Positions 18,587 to 26,988 are shown, counted from the stretch's first letter. The stretch: 64,000 nt of DNA from Hippopus hippopus (GCA_946811185.2 OX328109.1:4774001-4838000), one strand, 5' to 3'. The notes: generated by a model from the sequence alone, not told the origin. Program-made: numbers and translations.

Positions 18587-19873
18587 TTAATACACTACAC
18601 TCATTTTATTTCCATCAGACTGGAAGTTAATTAACCTATCACTAATAATAACAGCATATGCCTCTGTATTCGCAAGCACATTTTCAGTAAAACTCACTTT
18701 GATTTGGATATCAGTGACAGAGTATTTCAATTTCTCACTCTGTTTGGAAACATCAAACAAAAACAAAGGATAAAGGGTTTTATAATCTGAGGGAGTAATG
18801 TTAGGGTTTGACACCATTTCATTCATGTTATAAAACTTAGACCTAAATAGAGAAGCGTCCCCATACACTCTACTAAATTGGTTTGCGGTAAAACTGAGAT
18901 TATAATCAACAGCGGGATATCTAGTAGAATTTAACGTAACATAAATGTTTTTAACGTTTCTATGGTCAAATATGGCTGGATTTTGTTGTTGGTCACCACT
19001 TTTACCAGTTTGAAAACCAACAATGATAAAACGTGGCACTTCAGGTGATGATTTAACAGCAAGTCTCCAGGTAAATGATGTTGACTCGGGAACCGCAATA
19101 GAGTCGCACTGCCTCATTCTATATCCAACTGGTATTTTTTCTTTTTTCTCAATAATTTTATAAAGTTGCATTTTCTCTTCATCTGAGGGTAACACATGAG
19201 GTATAAACCAAGATACTCTAAGTAAATTAATTCTACCATCAGCAGGAGCAACACCATCTCGAAAGACCGCATCATTATCATCATTTCTCGTTAATGTGAG
19301 AGTTTGCTTCATTCCATACAATATCTTATCATAATCATCACAAAAACCAAATATATGTTTTAATGGAACTCTGAAGCTAAAGGTACCTCTTGGAAGAGGG
19401 TCATTAATAATATAATTTCTTCTTACAATAAAACCAGTGTTTCCGGCACCTGCGTTAGCTGCTGTATCTTTATACCACAATTGATTTAACCCTTGTGATT
19501 TAGAGAAATCATCCGGATATTTCAACAAACCAAGCATTGTAGTAGCCTGGCCAGGATTCAATACAGATTCAATCTCCATACCCGAAAGTTGATACTTAAT
19601 ATTTTTAAAAAGATACATGAGACCATTGTTTGTTAAAGAAATATTAGTGTTAGCATCATAAACTGCTCCATTATCACTTCTTACTAATTCGCCTACAATA
19701 AGTAAATAACTTTCACTAGGATGAGTAAAAATATCTTGGGTCTCGATGTTAATCCTAATATCTCCTCCTGTGTTGTTAAGGTTTGTACCGGTGATTGGTT
19801 CATACTCATGGTGTTCATACTCAACAATACTATCATCTTTTAAAATTGGTTCGGTGATTTTTAAAATATCCAT
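18587..19873 (-). CDS. MCP: Major capsid protein (double jelly-roll), Polinton A
   Basis: 428 residues from the ATG at 19873 (MDILKITEP); an in-frame extension to 19942 precedes the TATAAA motif and is not used in the sister copy. Long beta-rich protein. Motifs near the N-terminus (GGDIRINIETQDIF, SESYLLIVGEL) and C-terminus (PLFLFDVSKQSEKLKYSVTD) are those of Polinton/adintovirus hexon-like major capsid proteins, which form the trimeric double jelly-roll capsomers of icosahedral virions. Only about 31 residues differ from the copy in Polinton B (about 93% identity by eye), the strongest conservation between the elements. No stop or frameshift. First of a run of minus-strand virion genes. Confidence 0.88.
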   Translation of the reverse strand: MDILKITEPILKDDSIVEYEHHEYEPITGTNLNNTGGDIRINIETQDIFTHPSESYLLIVGELVRSDNGAVYDANTNISLTNNGLMYLFKNIKYQLSGMEIESVLNPGQATTMLGLLKYPDDFSKSQGLNQLWYKDTAANAGAGNTGFIVRRNYIINDPLPRGTFSFRVPLKHIFGFCDDYDKILYGMKQTLTLTRNDDNDAVFRDGVAPADGRINLLRVSWFIPHVLPSDEEKMQLYKIIEKKEKIPVGYRMRQCDSIAVPESTSFTWRLAVKSSPEVPRFIIVGFQTGKSGDQQQNPAIFDHRNVKNIYVTLNSTRYPAVDYNLSFTANQFSRVYGDASLFRSKFYNMNEMVSNPNITPSDYKTLYPLFLFDVSKQSEKLKYSVTDIQIKVSFTENVLANTEAYAVIISDRLINFQSDGNKMSVVY

Positions 19874-19926
19874 TTTATAATAGTGATTATAATTTTTAAA
19901 TGAGATAAAAATTATAATTGTGTTAC

Positions 19927-20283
19927 TTAAATTACAAACCAAAGCTGGGGAAAAGACTTATTATTATCATTAATATACACACCTCGAAGTTTAATGCTTT
20001 TTGCAGTATCCATACTAGTTTTAGGATAAACTTTATTACCGTATACAAGTGTTATTTCAGGTATACCCCAATTTTTTAAATATTTATTCACCTTTTCCTC
20101 AATCTCTTTCATCTCGATTACCTTTTCAGGAGATAACTTCACAACAGCTTTTTTATAATTATATTTCGTTTTATTAATTTCGAGGATTTCACAATCTTCT
20201 ATGTTTAAAGAAGCGCCTGTTATTTCAATAGTAGCAGTATTGTATTTTTCATAATCTACACGATTAAAATTTAATATAGGCAT
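19927..20283 (-). CDS. Unrecognised 118-aa protein, Polinton A
   Basis: Starts MPILNFNRVDYEKYNTATIE and ends FPQLWFVI. Alternating beta pattern in the first 50 residues, then a charged helix (EKVIEMKEIEEKVNKYLKNW) and a beta tail. No family recognised. Located between the major capsid gene and the pVI-like gene. The equivalent spacer in Polinton B (42629-42702) is only 74 bp, so this gene was lost there or gained here. A minor structural or assembly role is possible from position only. Confidence 0.65.
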   Translation of the reverse strand: MPILNFNRVDYEKYNTATIEITGASLNIEDCEILEINKTKYNYKKAVVKLSPEKVIEMKEIEEKVNKYLKNWGIPEITLVYGNKVYPKTSMDTAKSIKLRGVYINDNNKSFPQLWFVI

Positions 20284-20333
20284 TCTTTTTTATAATGAAT
20301 ATAATTTTCTTAACTTATTTATATTTTTTTTCT

Positions 20334-20732
20334 TCATACTGTTTTAATACCCGCTCCACTGTTTAATCTTTTAACTAAGTCTTGAATAGCAATGGCACTT
20401 CCATCTATTAATGTGCTAATGTTTTGCGTTTTAGGAGTATCATTAGGTTTTGGTGTTGTATTATATTTTTGTAAAATTTGCTTCGATTTTGGTGTCAAAG
20501 CTTTTGTAATTAATTTTTTCCCTGCTTCTACTGCCGCACTTTTTCCAACCTCTAAAGCTTTCTTTGCCCCTTCCTTAGCTACACTCTTTCCTACATCAAG
20601 AGCAGAAGACGCAATTTGTTTAGCTGCACTACTAGTAAAAAGCCTCGCTAAAAAGTTAGCAATACTATCAAAGATTCCGGAACCACCGTATGAATACCTT
20701 GTTTTAAATCCGTGTTTCTTAGTGATTATCAT
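20334..20732 (-). CDS. Small Ala/Lys-rich amphipathic virion protein (pVI-like), Polinton A
   Basis: 132 residues. An N-terminal basic, Tyr/Gly-rich stretch is followed by a predicted amphipathic helix (GIFDSIANFLARLFTSSAAK) and an Ala/Lys helix with repeats of GKSA (residues 47-78). C-terminal half is Pro/Thr-rich, ending RLNSGAGIKTV. This resembles membrane-lytic or cementing small proteins such as adenovirus pVI reported in adintoviruses, and short glycine pairs could be protease sites. It is 148 residues in Polinton B. Family assignment is tentative. Confidence 0.6.
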   Translation of the reverse strand: MIITKKHGFKTRYSYGGSGIFDSIANFLARLFTSSAAKQIASSALDVGKSVAKEGAKKALEVGKSAAVEAGKKLITKALTPKSKQILQKYNTTPKPNDTPKTQNISTLIDGSAIAIQDLVKRLNSGAGIKTV

Positions 20733-20737
20733 CTTTT

Positions 20738-21634
20738 TTATAGTATAAACATTAAATTTTTATAAGCGTTTGAATTTAAAACACCTTGTCTTTTTAATTC
20801 ATCACAAATGCTTACTACCTCATTTCTTACACCTGTATTACCTGCTTCTTTACTTGCCATCAACAGGTCTAGTCTTTCTAGTAATGCATTAGGGTCAGAT
20901 GGGATAACAATTCCTTTTCCGGATGTTCCCATATCATACCAAAAGTTGGAAAGCATGTTTTTCCATTTATATGATTTACCACTTTTTGGAGATTTAGATT
21001 TTGGGTCATTATTACGATAGAGGGTATTGCTGTTTACCATTATCTCATTGTAATTTTTGAAATCCTCATCATTATAAATATTTTCGTCTGGTTTTCTAGA
21101 TACGATTAATTCCCATAAACCAGGGGTACCCTCATAATAATCATCACCAACTAAAATATCATCGTCTAAAATGCCAACTGGTGTGTTGCCAATATAAAAT
21201 CTACCATCTTTGTCATATAACCCATACGTTGTATCAGCTTCAGACTTAGTAGCAAACTTTCTTAGGTACTTCTCCGCGAGTGGTCCAACAAAAACTGGAT
21301 ATTCTTCTGCTTCTTTAAAAGCCTGCTTAAGCTGTTCAGCTTCATCTTCTTCTGGTTTTCCATAAGCTGTGATAGATGGAAATGCTGGGAAAGTAATAGC
21401 TTCTGGTAATTTTTCTACACCTTCTTTAATAGGTTTAAGCCCCTCTGTAATCTCCTTTGTTGTAGCTTTTTGCGTTTCCGTTATAGGTTTAAAAAACTTT
21501 GACAAATCGGTTTGTAATTCTCGTTCACCTGTTCTCTCTGCTAGTAGATTATCCTTAATATTCCTTTTCGTTTTGAGATACTCTTTTACAATTAAGTCTC
21601 TTTTTGTAGGGTCAGTTATTTTTAGAAATGACAT
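20738..21634 (-). CDS. GTPGLWELI-motif Polinton protein, A copy
   Basis: 298 residues. The N-terminal half is helical and charged, with a coiled-coil look (KRDLIVKEYLKTKRNIKDNL and following). The C-terminal half carries YEGTPGLWELIVS near residue 168, a motif of an uncharacterised domain (I believe DUF8207) that recurs in Polinton-derived proteins of many animals. Ends RQGVLNSNAYKNLMFIL. Role unknown; position between capsid genes suggests a virion or assembly protein. Present in Polinton B with about 65% identity and differing mainly in the middle. Confidence 0.7.
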   Translation of the reverse strand: MSFLKITDPTKRDLIVKEYLKTKRNIKDNLLAERTGERELQTDLSKFFKPITETQKATTKEITEGLKPIKEGVEKLPEAITFPAFPSITAYGKPEEDEAEQLKQAFKEAEEYPVFVGPLAEKYLRKFATKSEADTTYGLYDKDGRFYIGNTPVGILDDDILVGDDYYEGTPGLWELIVSRKPDENIYNDEDFKNYNEIMVNSNTLYRNNDPKSKSPKSGKSYKWKNMLSNFWYDMGTSGKGIVIPSDPNALLERLDLLMASKEAGNTGVRNEVVSICDELKRQGVLNSNAYKNLMFIL

Positions 21635-21660
21635 TTTTAATTAGCAACATATTTTTTTAA

Positions 21661-21720
21661 CGTAGATTTTATCGTAGATTTTATCGTAGATTTTATCATA
21701 GATTTTATCATAGATTTTAA
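21661..21720. repeat. Five 12-bp tandem units
   Basis: CGTAGATTTTAT repeated five times with a CATAGATTTTAT variant, directly upstream of the 20738-21634 gene. Could affect its promoter. Absent from Polinton B. Confidence 0.85.
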
Positions 21721-21757
21721 TATATAAGAGCATATATAATGTTCTTATATATTTATT

Positions 21758-21843
21758 CATCATCATTATCCCCTATTTCACATTGACATTTACATCTAAA
21801 ATTTAACTTAGGTAATTTAAAAGGGAAGCTTTCCACCATGGTT
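21758..21843 (-). other. Conserved +1-frame Cys-rich tail after the membrane-protein gene
   Basis: In the +1 frame relative to the membrane protein, an ATG overlapping its last codons opens a short frame ending KLPKLNFRCKCQCEIGDNDDE. Polinton B encodes IKLPEIRCRCICEMGDTSDM in the same relative frame (44088-44150) but without an ATG. Conservation of CxCxC and of the acidic end in an otherwise diverged stretch suggests that it is translated, as a small ORF or by frameshift. Confidence 0.4.
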
Positions 21844-22503
21844 TTTCTCAACGAGCCTCCGAAAGGAATCCCTCGCTTCTTCCCTCCCTTTTTCAATCAA
21901 ACTTTCCTTTTCTTCAAGTGTTACCTTCTTTTTAAAGCTAGTTCTTATTTCACTCTTCATTTCTTCATATTTATTCATTTCATCCATTATCAACTTAAAC
22001 TCATCATCAGATATATGATTATCCATTAAAGCCTTTGATACATGATTAGCTATAGTATTAAGCTTAGCAGCAGCAAGAGTTTGAATTTTCAAATGTTTTT
22101 CAGCTTTATTAGTAGTTTTCCTAACAAATACTTTACTAACCAATGAAGAAAGACCGATTACACCAGCAGCAACTTCCAAACCTACAGCAGCGGGTGCCGC
22201 TGCAACAGTTGAAAGCAAAACAACACCTGCACCACCTAACGCTAATGAAACAACAACCAATCCACCTTCAACATTATCAACTACTTTAGCCATCCTACTA
22301 TATTTCTTATTCAATCTTTCCCTTTCAGTTATTTCCTTTTTGAGAAAATCTAAAACCTCAGATATTTTTTTAAGTCTATAAGAATGACCATTATCCATTG
22401 TTTCCATTTCAATATCTTCATTAGGTGGGGCGTTAGGGGTAACCCGTTCTTTGGGTAGTGGGGGATATAATTTATTAGGGTGTTCCTGATTTGTATCTGT
22501 CAT
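21817..22503 (-). CDS. Membrane/coiled-coil protein, Polinton A
   Basis: 228 residues. N-terminal 40 residues Pro-rich, then a charged helix. Residues about 78-122 hold two adjacent hydrophobic segments rich in Ala, Val and Gly (GGLVVVSLALGGAGVVLL, then APAAVGLEVAAGVIGLSSLV), predicted as a transmembrane hairpin. The C-terminal 100 residues are a highly charged coiled coil ending RRLVEKNHGGKLPF. Probably anchored in a membrane or virion inner membrane; no family name that I trust. A conserved Cys-rich stretch continues in the +1 frame past the stop (see the next feature). About 50% identical to the Polinton B copy. Confidence 0.7.
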   Translation of the reverse strand: MTDTNQEHPNKLYPPLPKERVTPNAPPNEDIEMETMDNGHSYRLKKISEVLDFLKKEITERERLNKKYSRMAKVVDNVEGGLVVVSLALGGAGVVLLSTVAAAPAAVGLEVAAGVIGLSSLVSKVFVRKTTNKAEKHLKIQTLAAAKLNTIANHVSKALMDNHISDDEFKLIMDEMNKYEEMKSEIRTSFKKKVTLEEKESLIEKGREEARDSFRRLVEKNHGGKLPF

Positions 22504-22524
22504 TTTATTAATATAATAATTTTT

Positions 22525-22902
22525 TTATGGCAAATATTTTAGATAGCAGAATAACTCTCCCTCAGGTATTTCGATTGGTTTTTGTGAGAAATTATAAATG
22601 TAGACTAAGATATCATTAACATCATTATCAAGATGTATACCATTAGAAATGGTTAAACTATCTTTCCATTTATTACTAATAGATATCACTACAACTCCTC
22701 GTGTAGCTATATAACCAAATCCTAACGGAACTCTCATACCATCATTAGGAGGAATCTTGATAGTTAGTTGTGAGTATATTTTCCATTTTAGAGAATCTTG
22801 CTTTAAGGGAGGATATCTTACTCCATGTAAATGAGGTTTCCAAAATATAGTTTTATGTTGGGTAGTAATATTAGGTTTTATACCAAATTTATGAATATCC
22901 AT
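22525..22902 (-). CDS. dUTPase-like fold protein, Polinton A
   Basis: 125 residues. From residue 42 it follows the dUTPase beta-barrel pattern: TIKIPPNDGMRVPLGFGYIA, ISNGIHLDND, then VYIYNFSQKPIEIPEGELFC. However, the catalytic Asp/Tyr motif (GVIDxDYRG in enzymes) reads GIHLDNDVND, and the P-loop-like C-terminal motif is absent. It is likely a structural or regulatory derivative rather than an enzyme, as with adenovirus E4-ORF1. Lies between the membrane-protein and pX-like genes. Similar copy at 44871-45251. Confidence 0.6.
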   Translation of the reverse strand: MDIHKFGIKPNITTQHKTIFWKPHLHGVRYPPLKQDSLKWKIYSQLTIKIPPNDGMRVPLGFGYIATRGVVVISISNKWKDSLTISNGIHLDNDVNDILVYIYNFSQKPIEIPEGELFCYLKYLP

Positions 22903-22932
22903 TTTTTATTTGTTGTAAATAATATTTAAATA

Positions 22933-23517
22933 TTACAATATAGCTCCTAGGATAGGGATATTAGCAAATGGACTATTAGGCCCAAGTAAAAGTCCTTTTC
23001 CATCATACATTTTTCCTCCTTGCTTTAAATACAACCCATCACCAACAGACTCTAATCCTTTACCTTTGTATGGTTTCAAGTATAATCCACTTCCATCAGT
23101 TTCAACTTGACAAACACATCCTCCTTTTTTAAGGTAAAGACCTGACCCCATAGCTTTTTGAACATCTGTTTGAGCTAATCCAGAAAGAGCACCAACACCT
23201 AAAGCTGGTAAAACGGTTTTTGCAAGCATCGGTAAAGCTCTAGCAGCCAACCCAGCCAACATTCCGAGAAAACCTCCCTCTATTTTCATGTTATGTTTAA
23301 GTTGTCTCGCAGTCATTTTAATAGTTATACCCACACCATCCTCATAGGCTTTAGCCATTTTCCTCGCTTGTGAATTGGTAATTGCTAAAACATCATTACC
23401 TTGTAAATCTTCATGACCTAAACGAATACTTACTGGGCAACTAGCTTTAACAGCATGTTGAAGTTTTTGCTTTTGTCCTTCAGATATATTTACTTTAACA
23501 TTAGTGTAACTCGTCAT
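22933..23517 (-). CDS. pX-like virion core protein, Polinton A
   Basis: 194 residues. After a conserved N-terminal half (YTNVKVNISEGQKQKLQHAV) comes a Gly/Ala/Leu-rich hydrophobic stretch (GGFLGMLAGLAARALPMLAK and on, residues 80-112). Then follow three repeats of a GxGLYLK motif (near 127, 145 and 163) and a tail ending FANIPILGAIL. This is the widespread Polinton/adintovirus protein compared with adenovirus pX/core and membrane-active proteins. Repeated GG-G sites fit adenain cleavage. The copy in Polinton B is about 92% identical. TATATAAA directly precedes the ATG. Confidence 0.75.
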   Translation of the reverse strand: MTSYTNVKVNISEGQKQKLQHAVKASCPVSIRLGHEDLQGNDVLAITNSQARKMAKAYEDGVGITIKMTARQLKHNMKIEGGFLGMLAGLAARALPMLAKTVLPALGVGALSGLAQTDVQKAMGSGLYLKKGGCVCQVETDGSGLYLKPYKGKGLESVGDGLYLKQGGKMYDGKGLLLGPNSPFANIPILGAIL

Positions 23518-23545
23518 TTTATATACGAGTATTTTTTTATTTAGC

Positions 23546-24319
23546 TCATCTCGCTTCTCTAATATGAAACCTAATCGTTAAATTTTCACCTCTAAGATTT
23601 AGTAAATTACCATCTTGGTCAGTAATATTTACATTTAGGTTATGTATTTCATCTAACGTTATTGGTAAGTATACTAAATTAACTGGTGACTCAATTATCT
23701 TATATCCAGGTGCAACATCTGGGAAAAAAGAGTAAATAGTATTTTTTGTTGAACCATTAACGTAACTTCCTGAAATAATATCTATGTTAACAAGCAAACT
23801 ATTTATGCTAAGAATGTTCACTACATTCTCTGACTCATGAAATCCTTGCGAATATTTAGCTCGAGTAAATCCTAATACTTTAGCGATGGAACCTGGTTGA
23901 TTAAAATCTACTTGATAACCATCATCAATAATAAGAACAGACTTTAGGGTATTAGTGTTCGCAGAAAAGTTAATAGGATACTCTTCATTAACTCTATCGT
24001 AATGACCATTTTTTCTCATTTCCTGACGAATCGTATCATTAATGTCAACGAGGTCATAACTTCCTTCAGGTATTTTTATTTTATTCCATGTGGTGCCATT
24101 GTCTGGAGAATAAACGAATGTGTTGTTCGTTTCATCAATGTTTGGAATAGAGTAGTAAGTTTCAAGGTTTACCAGAGCTATTTCGTATACTTTATCCTTT
24201 TCCAGTTGAATTGGAGGATTAAACCTTGTTCTAAAACGTGTTTTGTTGTCGCTTACTATGATTTGAAATGATGTTTTGTTGCTCGTATTTTTTACAATTT
24301 GTTCTAAAAGTTTTTCCAT
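23546..24319 (-). CDS. mCP: Minor capsid (penton-like) protein, Polinton A
   Basis: 257 residues, beta-rich. N-terminal pattern RFNPPIQLEKDKVYEIALVN followed by LETYYSIPNI is the signature of Polinton single jelly-roll minor capsid (penton) proteins. The C-terminus ends LTIRFHIREAR. The pentameric vertex capsomer is the expected role. About 93-95% identical to the Polinton B copy at 51414-52190, which lies in the opposite orientation relative to the rest of the element. TATAAA directly precedes the ATG. Confidence 0.85.
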   Translation of the reverse strand: MEKLLEQIVKNTSNKTSFQIIVSDNKTRFRTRFNPPIQLEKDKVYEIALVNLETYYSIPNIDETNNTFVYSPDNGTTWNKIKIPEGSYDLVDINDTIRQEMRKNGHYDRVNEEYPINFSANTNTLKSVLIIDDGYQVDFNQPGSIAKVLGFTRAKYSQGFHESENVVNILSINSLLVNIDIISGSYVNGSTKNTIYSFFPDVAPGYKIIESPVNLVYLPITLDEIHNLNVNITDQDGNLLNLRGENLTIRFHIREAR

Positions 24320-24340
24320 TTTATAATATTTAAATATTTT

Positions 24341-25123
24341 TTATACTATTCCAGGCATGTAAAAATTATCAAAACCGCTTCTATACTTTCCATAATATTT
24401 TTCACTGGTTAAGTCAATGATAACAAAACCATGTGGTCTTTCCCATGTCTCGTTACAAAATTTTCTAAACTCTTTCTTAGACATATCTTCACCTACGTGG
24501 TCGTTATAAATATGATTAAGGTTTTGTCGGTCTTGTCGGAAAAAACAAATAAAATTAGCGTTTTCTCTAATAGTTTGTCTATGTAGTCTAAAATAATTCT
24601 GTGAGAGGTAAAAGCAGTCAACATTACTATGCCTTCCTCGAATGTAGTAACACTCACATTTATTTTGCTTTTCTAAAAGTAAATCATCGAAAATCATTAA
24701 ATTTTTATTTCCTGAGTTTAACTCTCTCGGGTCAGGTACATCACTAGCATTTTCAAAGAAGTTACAATTTATATCCGATTTGTTTTTAATCGTTTTAACC
24801 CATTCTTCAACTAAAGCTGTTGGTGGAATGTTTAGTTCTTGTATCTCATCACGCATGTTAAACAATCTTAAAATACATTCTTTTGGTAGTTTCTCTTCAA
24901 AAGCCTTTTTTAGTATTAGGTATTCTGGTTGAAAAAGACTTTTTCCAAAAACACTCAAATCGTTGTAGTCAAGCCAATCTGGTCTGAGTAAAAGGTTTAA
25001 CAATAAAGTAGTTTTACCACATCCTGATTTTCCTATAATTAAACCCCTAATACTTTTTGGTAAAAGGGGGTGATTAAATCTCTTTGATACTACTTCATTC
25101 CATGATAAGTTCATAATATCCAT
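24341..25123 (-). CDS. ATP: FtsK/A32-type genome-packaging ATPase, Polinton A
   Basis: 260 residues, standard size. Walker A is GKSGCGKTT near residue 31; Walker B is NLMIFDDLLLE near 141; a downstream LSQNYFRLHRQTIRENANF carries the sensor Asn/Gln region. This is the Polinton packaging ATPase of the HerA/FtsK superfamily that pumps the genome into the capsid. Divergent from the plus-strand PLA2/integrase group with a 40-bp AT-rich spacer. About 90% identical to the copy at 50509-51285. Confidence 0.92.
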   Translation of the reverse strand: MDIMNLSWNEVVSKRFNHPLLPKSIRGLIIGKSGCGKTTLLLNLLLRPDWLDYNDLSVFGKSLFQPEYLILKKAFEEKLPKECILRLFNMRDEIQELNIPPTALVEEWVKTIKNKSDINCNFFENASDVPDPRELNSGNKNLMIFDDLLLEKQNKCECYYIRGRHSNVDCFYLSQNYFRLHRQTIRENANFICFFRQDRQNLNHIYNDHVGEDMSKKEFRKFCNETWERPHGFVIIDLTSEKYYGKYRSGFDNFYMPGIV

Positions 25124-25162
25124 TTTTATTTAAATACTTTTATTTTTTATATATAAAATAAG

Positions 25163-25318
25163 ATGTATTGCGTTAAATGTAAAAAACATACTGATACGAG
25201 TGATATAAAATATTCTGTTTCTAAAAATGGAAGAAATATGATGCAGGGGAAATGTGTTATTTGTGGAATAACTAAAACTCAGTTTATAAAAAAAAAACCG
25301 TCGGGAGTAGTATATTAA
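25163..25318 (+). CDS. Zinc-ribbon N-terminal part of the PLA2 protein, Polinton A
   Basis: 51 residues starting MYCVKCKKHT, with CVKC and CVICG pairs forming a zinc ribbon (the DUF5679-type motif common in Polinton and giant-virus proteins). In Polinton B this module is continuous with the phospholipase. Here the frames part at a run of ten A (25288-25297), where a -1 shift would join them. Either a one-base indel, a sequencing error or slippage separates the two parts. Confidence 0.65.
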   Translation: MYCVKCKKHTDTSDIKYSVSKNGRNMMQGKCVICGITKTQFIKKKPSGVVY

Positions 25319-25347
25319 ACAAATTTATAAATAATTTACCCGTTGAA

Positions 25348-25656
25348 ATGCATCTACCAGGGCACAACTTTACGGGGCCAGGTACCAAACTAAATAAAAG
25401 ACTCAATCCAGATTTAACACCGAAGGAATGGAGTAAACCTATAAACCGTGTTGATAAAGCCGCTTATAATCATGATGTTTGCTATCTTCAACACAATGAT
25501 ACTGCTACAAGAAACGCAGTGTGTGATAAGAATATGTTAACGGAGTTAGAAGGTATTTACAATCCTAGTATTAGAGAAAAAATGGAAAGAGGTTTGGTAA
25601 GTAGACTCATTGGAACGAAAATGAAATTTGGAATGGGAGTAAAAAAAAAAATTTAG
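25348..25656 (+). CDS. Parvovirus-type phospholipase A2, Polinton A
   Basis: 102 residues from the internal ATG. Calcium-loop motif FTGPGTKL near residue 9 and catalytic NHDVCY near 43, followed by a Cys/Arg helix, are those of the secreted-type PLA2 of parvovirus VP1 and of adintoviruses, used to breach endosomal membranes during entry. Its frame continues upstream to about 25297 with similarity to Polinton B. The end, at a run of eleven A, reads GVKKKI and stops, and the integrase continues in the -1 frame. Catalytic His and Asp are present. Confidence 0.8.
   Translation: MHLPGHNFTGPGTKLNKRLNPDLTPKEWSKPINRVDKAAYNHDVCYLQHNDTATRNAVCDKNMLTELEGIYNPSIREKMERGLVSRLIGTKMKFGMGVKKKI
25641..25651 (+). 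promoter_or_regulatory. Poly-A slippery site between PLA2 and integrase
   Basis: Eleven A residues directly before the PLA2 stop. The integrase follows in the -1 frame and lacks any ATG upstream of its first catalytic Asp. In Polinton B an eight-A run sits in the same place, with an ATGA overlap. It may be a programmed -1 frameshift or transcriptional slippage site. Confidence 0.4.
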
Positions 25657-26549
25657 CGGAAGAATTACATAAACCCGTAAAAAGAAATTTTAAGAAAAGG
25701 AAAGTTAGAGTAAACGGTATAGATAGGATATGGGCTGCGGATTTAGTAGACATGCAAGCATTTTCTAAGTTTAATCGTGGTGTTAAATACCTTCTCGCTG
25801 TCATTGATATCTTTTCTAAATATGGATATCTGATACCATTAAAAGACAAAACAGGAAAATCTGTTGCTATAGCATTAAAAAGTATTTTTAAGGAGAGAAA
25901 ACCTGAAAAAATGTGGGTGGATAAGGGCAAAGAGTTTTATAACAAAGATGTAAAAGACTTGGTTGAATTATATTCTACCGAAAATGAGGAAAAATCAAGT
26001 GTGGTTGAGAGATGGATTAGAACAATGAAAGAAAAAATGTGGAAGTATTTCTCCGCTAACTCTACAAACGTTTACATTAATGTGCTACCGGATTTAGTTA
26101 AAAAATATAATAACACGAGGCATTCATCTATTAAGATGACTCCGGTAGACGCTAGTAAAAAAGAAAATGAAACGAGAGTTTGGAGAAATCTTTACCCTGA
26201 TAATCTTGAAATAAGAGACTCTAATCCTAAGTTTTCCGTTGGAGACAAAGTAAGGATAACTAAAAAGAAAAAGACTTTTGAAAAAGGTTATACAACAAGA
26301 TGGACTGAGGAGGTTTTTACAGTTTCTGAAGTAAAACTTACATCACCTATAACATATAAAATTAAAGATTTTAATGGGGAAGAAATACAAGGTACCTTTT
26401 ATGAACCTGAACTGCAGAAAACCAGTCAAGAGTTGTATAGGATAGAAAAGGTTATTAAAAAAGGAAAAAAGAAATCTCTTGTAAAGTGGAAAGGTTATCC
26501 TGATGAATTTAATTCGTGGGTTGACAATAAAGATATTAGAAATATTTAA
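25653..26549 (+). CDS. INT: Retroviral-type integrase with chromodomain, Polinton A
   Basis: About 298 residues. Core starts with LAEELHKPV and GIDRIWAADLVDM (first catalytic Asp), then WVDKGKEF (second Asp) and the third acidic residue in KSSVVERWIRTMKEKM (DDE/RVE core). An SH3-like part (FSVGDKVRITKKKKTFEKGY) and a C-terminal chromodomain (VKWKGYPDEFNSWVDN) follow. It inserts the element into host DNA, giving 6-bp duplications. The only in-frame ATG (25752) lies after the first catalytic Asp, so translation must begin further upstream at a non-ATG codon or arrive by frameshift from PLA2. No internal stop, unlike the Polinton B copy. Confidence 0.88.
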   Translation, partial: LAEELHKPVKRNFKKRKVRVNGIDRIWAADLVDMQAFSKFNRGVKYLLAVIDIFSKYGYLIPLKDKTGKSVAIALKSIFKERKPEKMWVDKGKEFYNKDVKDLVELYSTENEEKSSVVERWIRTMKEKMWKYFSANSTNVYINVLPDLVKKYNNTRHSSIKMTPVDASKKENETRVWRNLYPDNLEIRDSNPKFSVGDKVRITKKKKTFEKGYTTRWTEEVFTVSEVKLTSPITYKIKDFNGEEIQGTFYEPELQKTSQELYRIEKVIKKGKKKSLVKWKGYPDEFNSWVDNKDIRNI

Positions 26550-26559
26550 CTATAAAAAA

Positions 26560-26976
26560 ATGTCAAATATTTCGATTGAAAACGTAATTTTACCGAATAA
26601 ACCGTTGAACAATTTCGAATTAGAGGGTGCCGTTAAAAGATTAAAGATTCCTTATTTTAGAGGAGTGTTTTTACTAGACTCACTACCGAGAAAACCGAGT
26701 AAAACAGAATGTGGTATAGTAAACTTTGATAAAAGTGATGGGCCTGGTACACATTGGGTCGCTTGGTATAAAAATGGTAAAACTAAAATTTATTTTGATA
26801 GTTATGGTATACAACCACCTATTGAAATTCGAGATTATTTAAAAAGTCCAATACAGTACAATACTGACCAATTACAACAAGCTGGGCAAGTATTTTGCGG
26901 TCATTTATGTTTGTACATTCTAAAAGAGTTATCTAGAGGTAACCAGCTCCAAAATGTTTTAAATAAACTTTTTTAG
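26560..26976 (+). CDS. PRO: Adenain-like cysteine protease, Polinton A
   Basis: 138 residues from the ATG at 26560, preceded directly by TATAAAAAA. His in GPGTHWVAW, an acidic residue in IYFDSYG and Cys in QVFCGHLCLYIL form the His-Asp/Glu-Cys triad of the adenovirus protease family (C5), with the conserved Gln upstream. It matures virion proteins. Size is right for Polintons. The copy in Polinton B (48663-49062) is broken by a 17-bp deletion. Confidence 0.9.
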   Translation: MSNISIENVILPNKPLNNFELEGAVKRLKIPYFRGVFLLDSLPRKPSKTECGIVNFDKSDGPGTHWVAWYKNGKTKIYFDSYGIQPPIEIRDYLKSPIQYNTDQLQQAGQVFCGHLCLYILKELSRGNQLQNVLNKLF

Positions 26977-26988
26977 TGCTATATAAAA

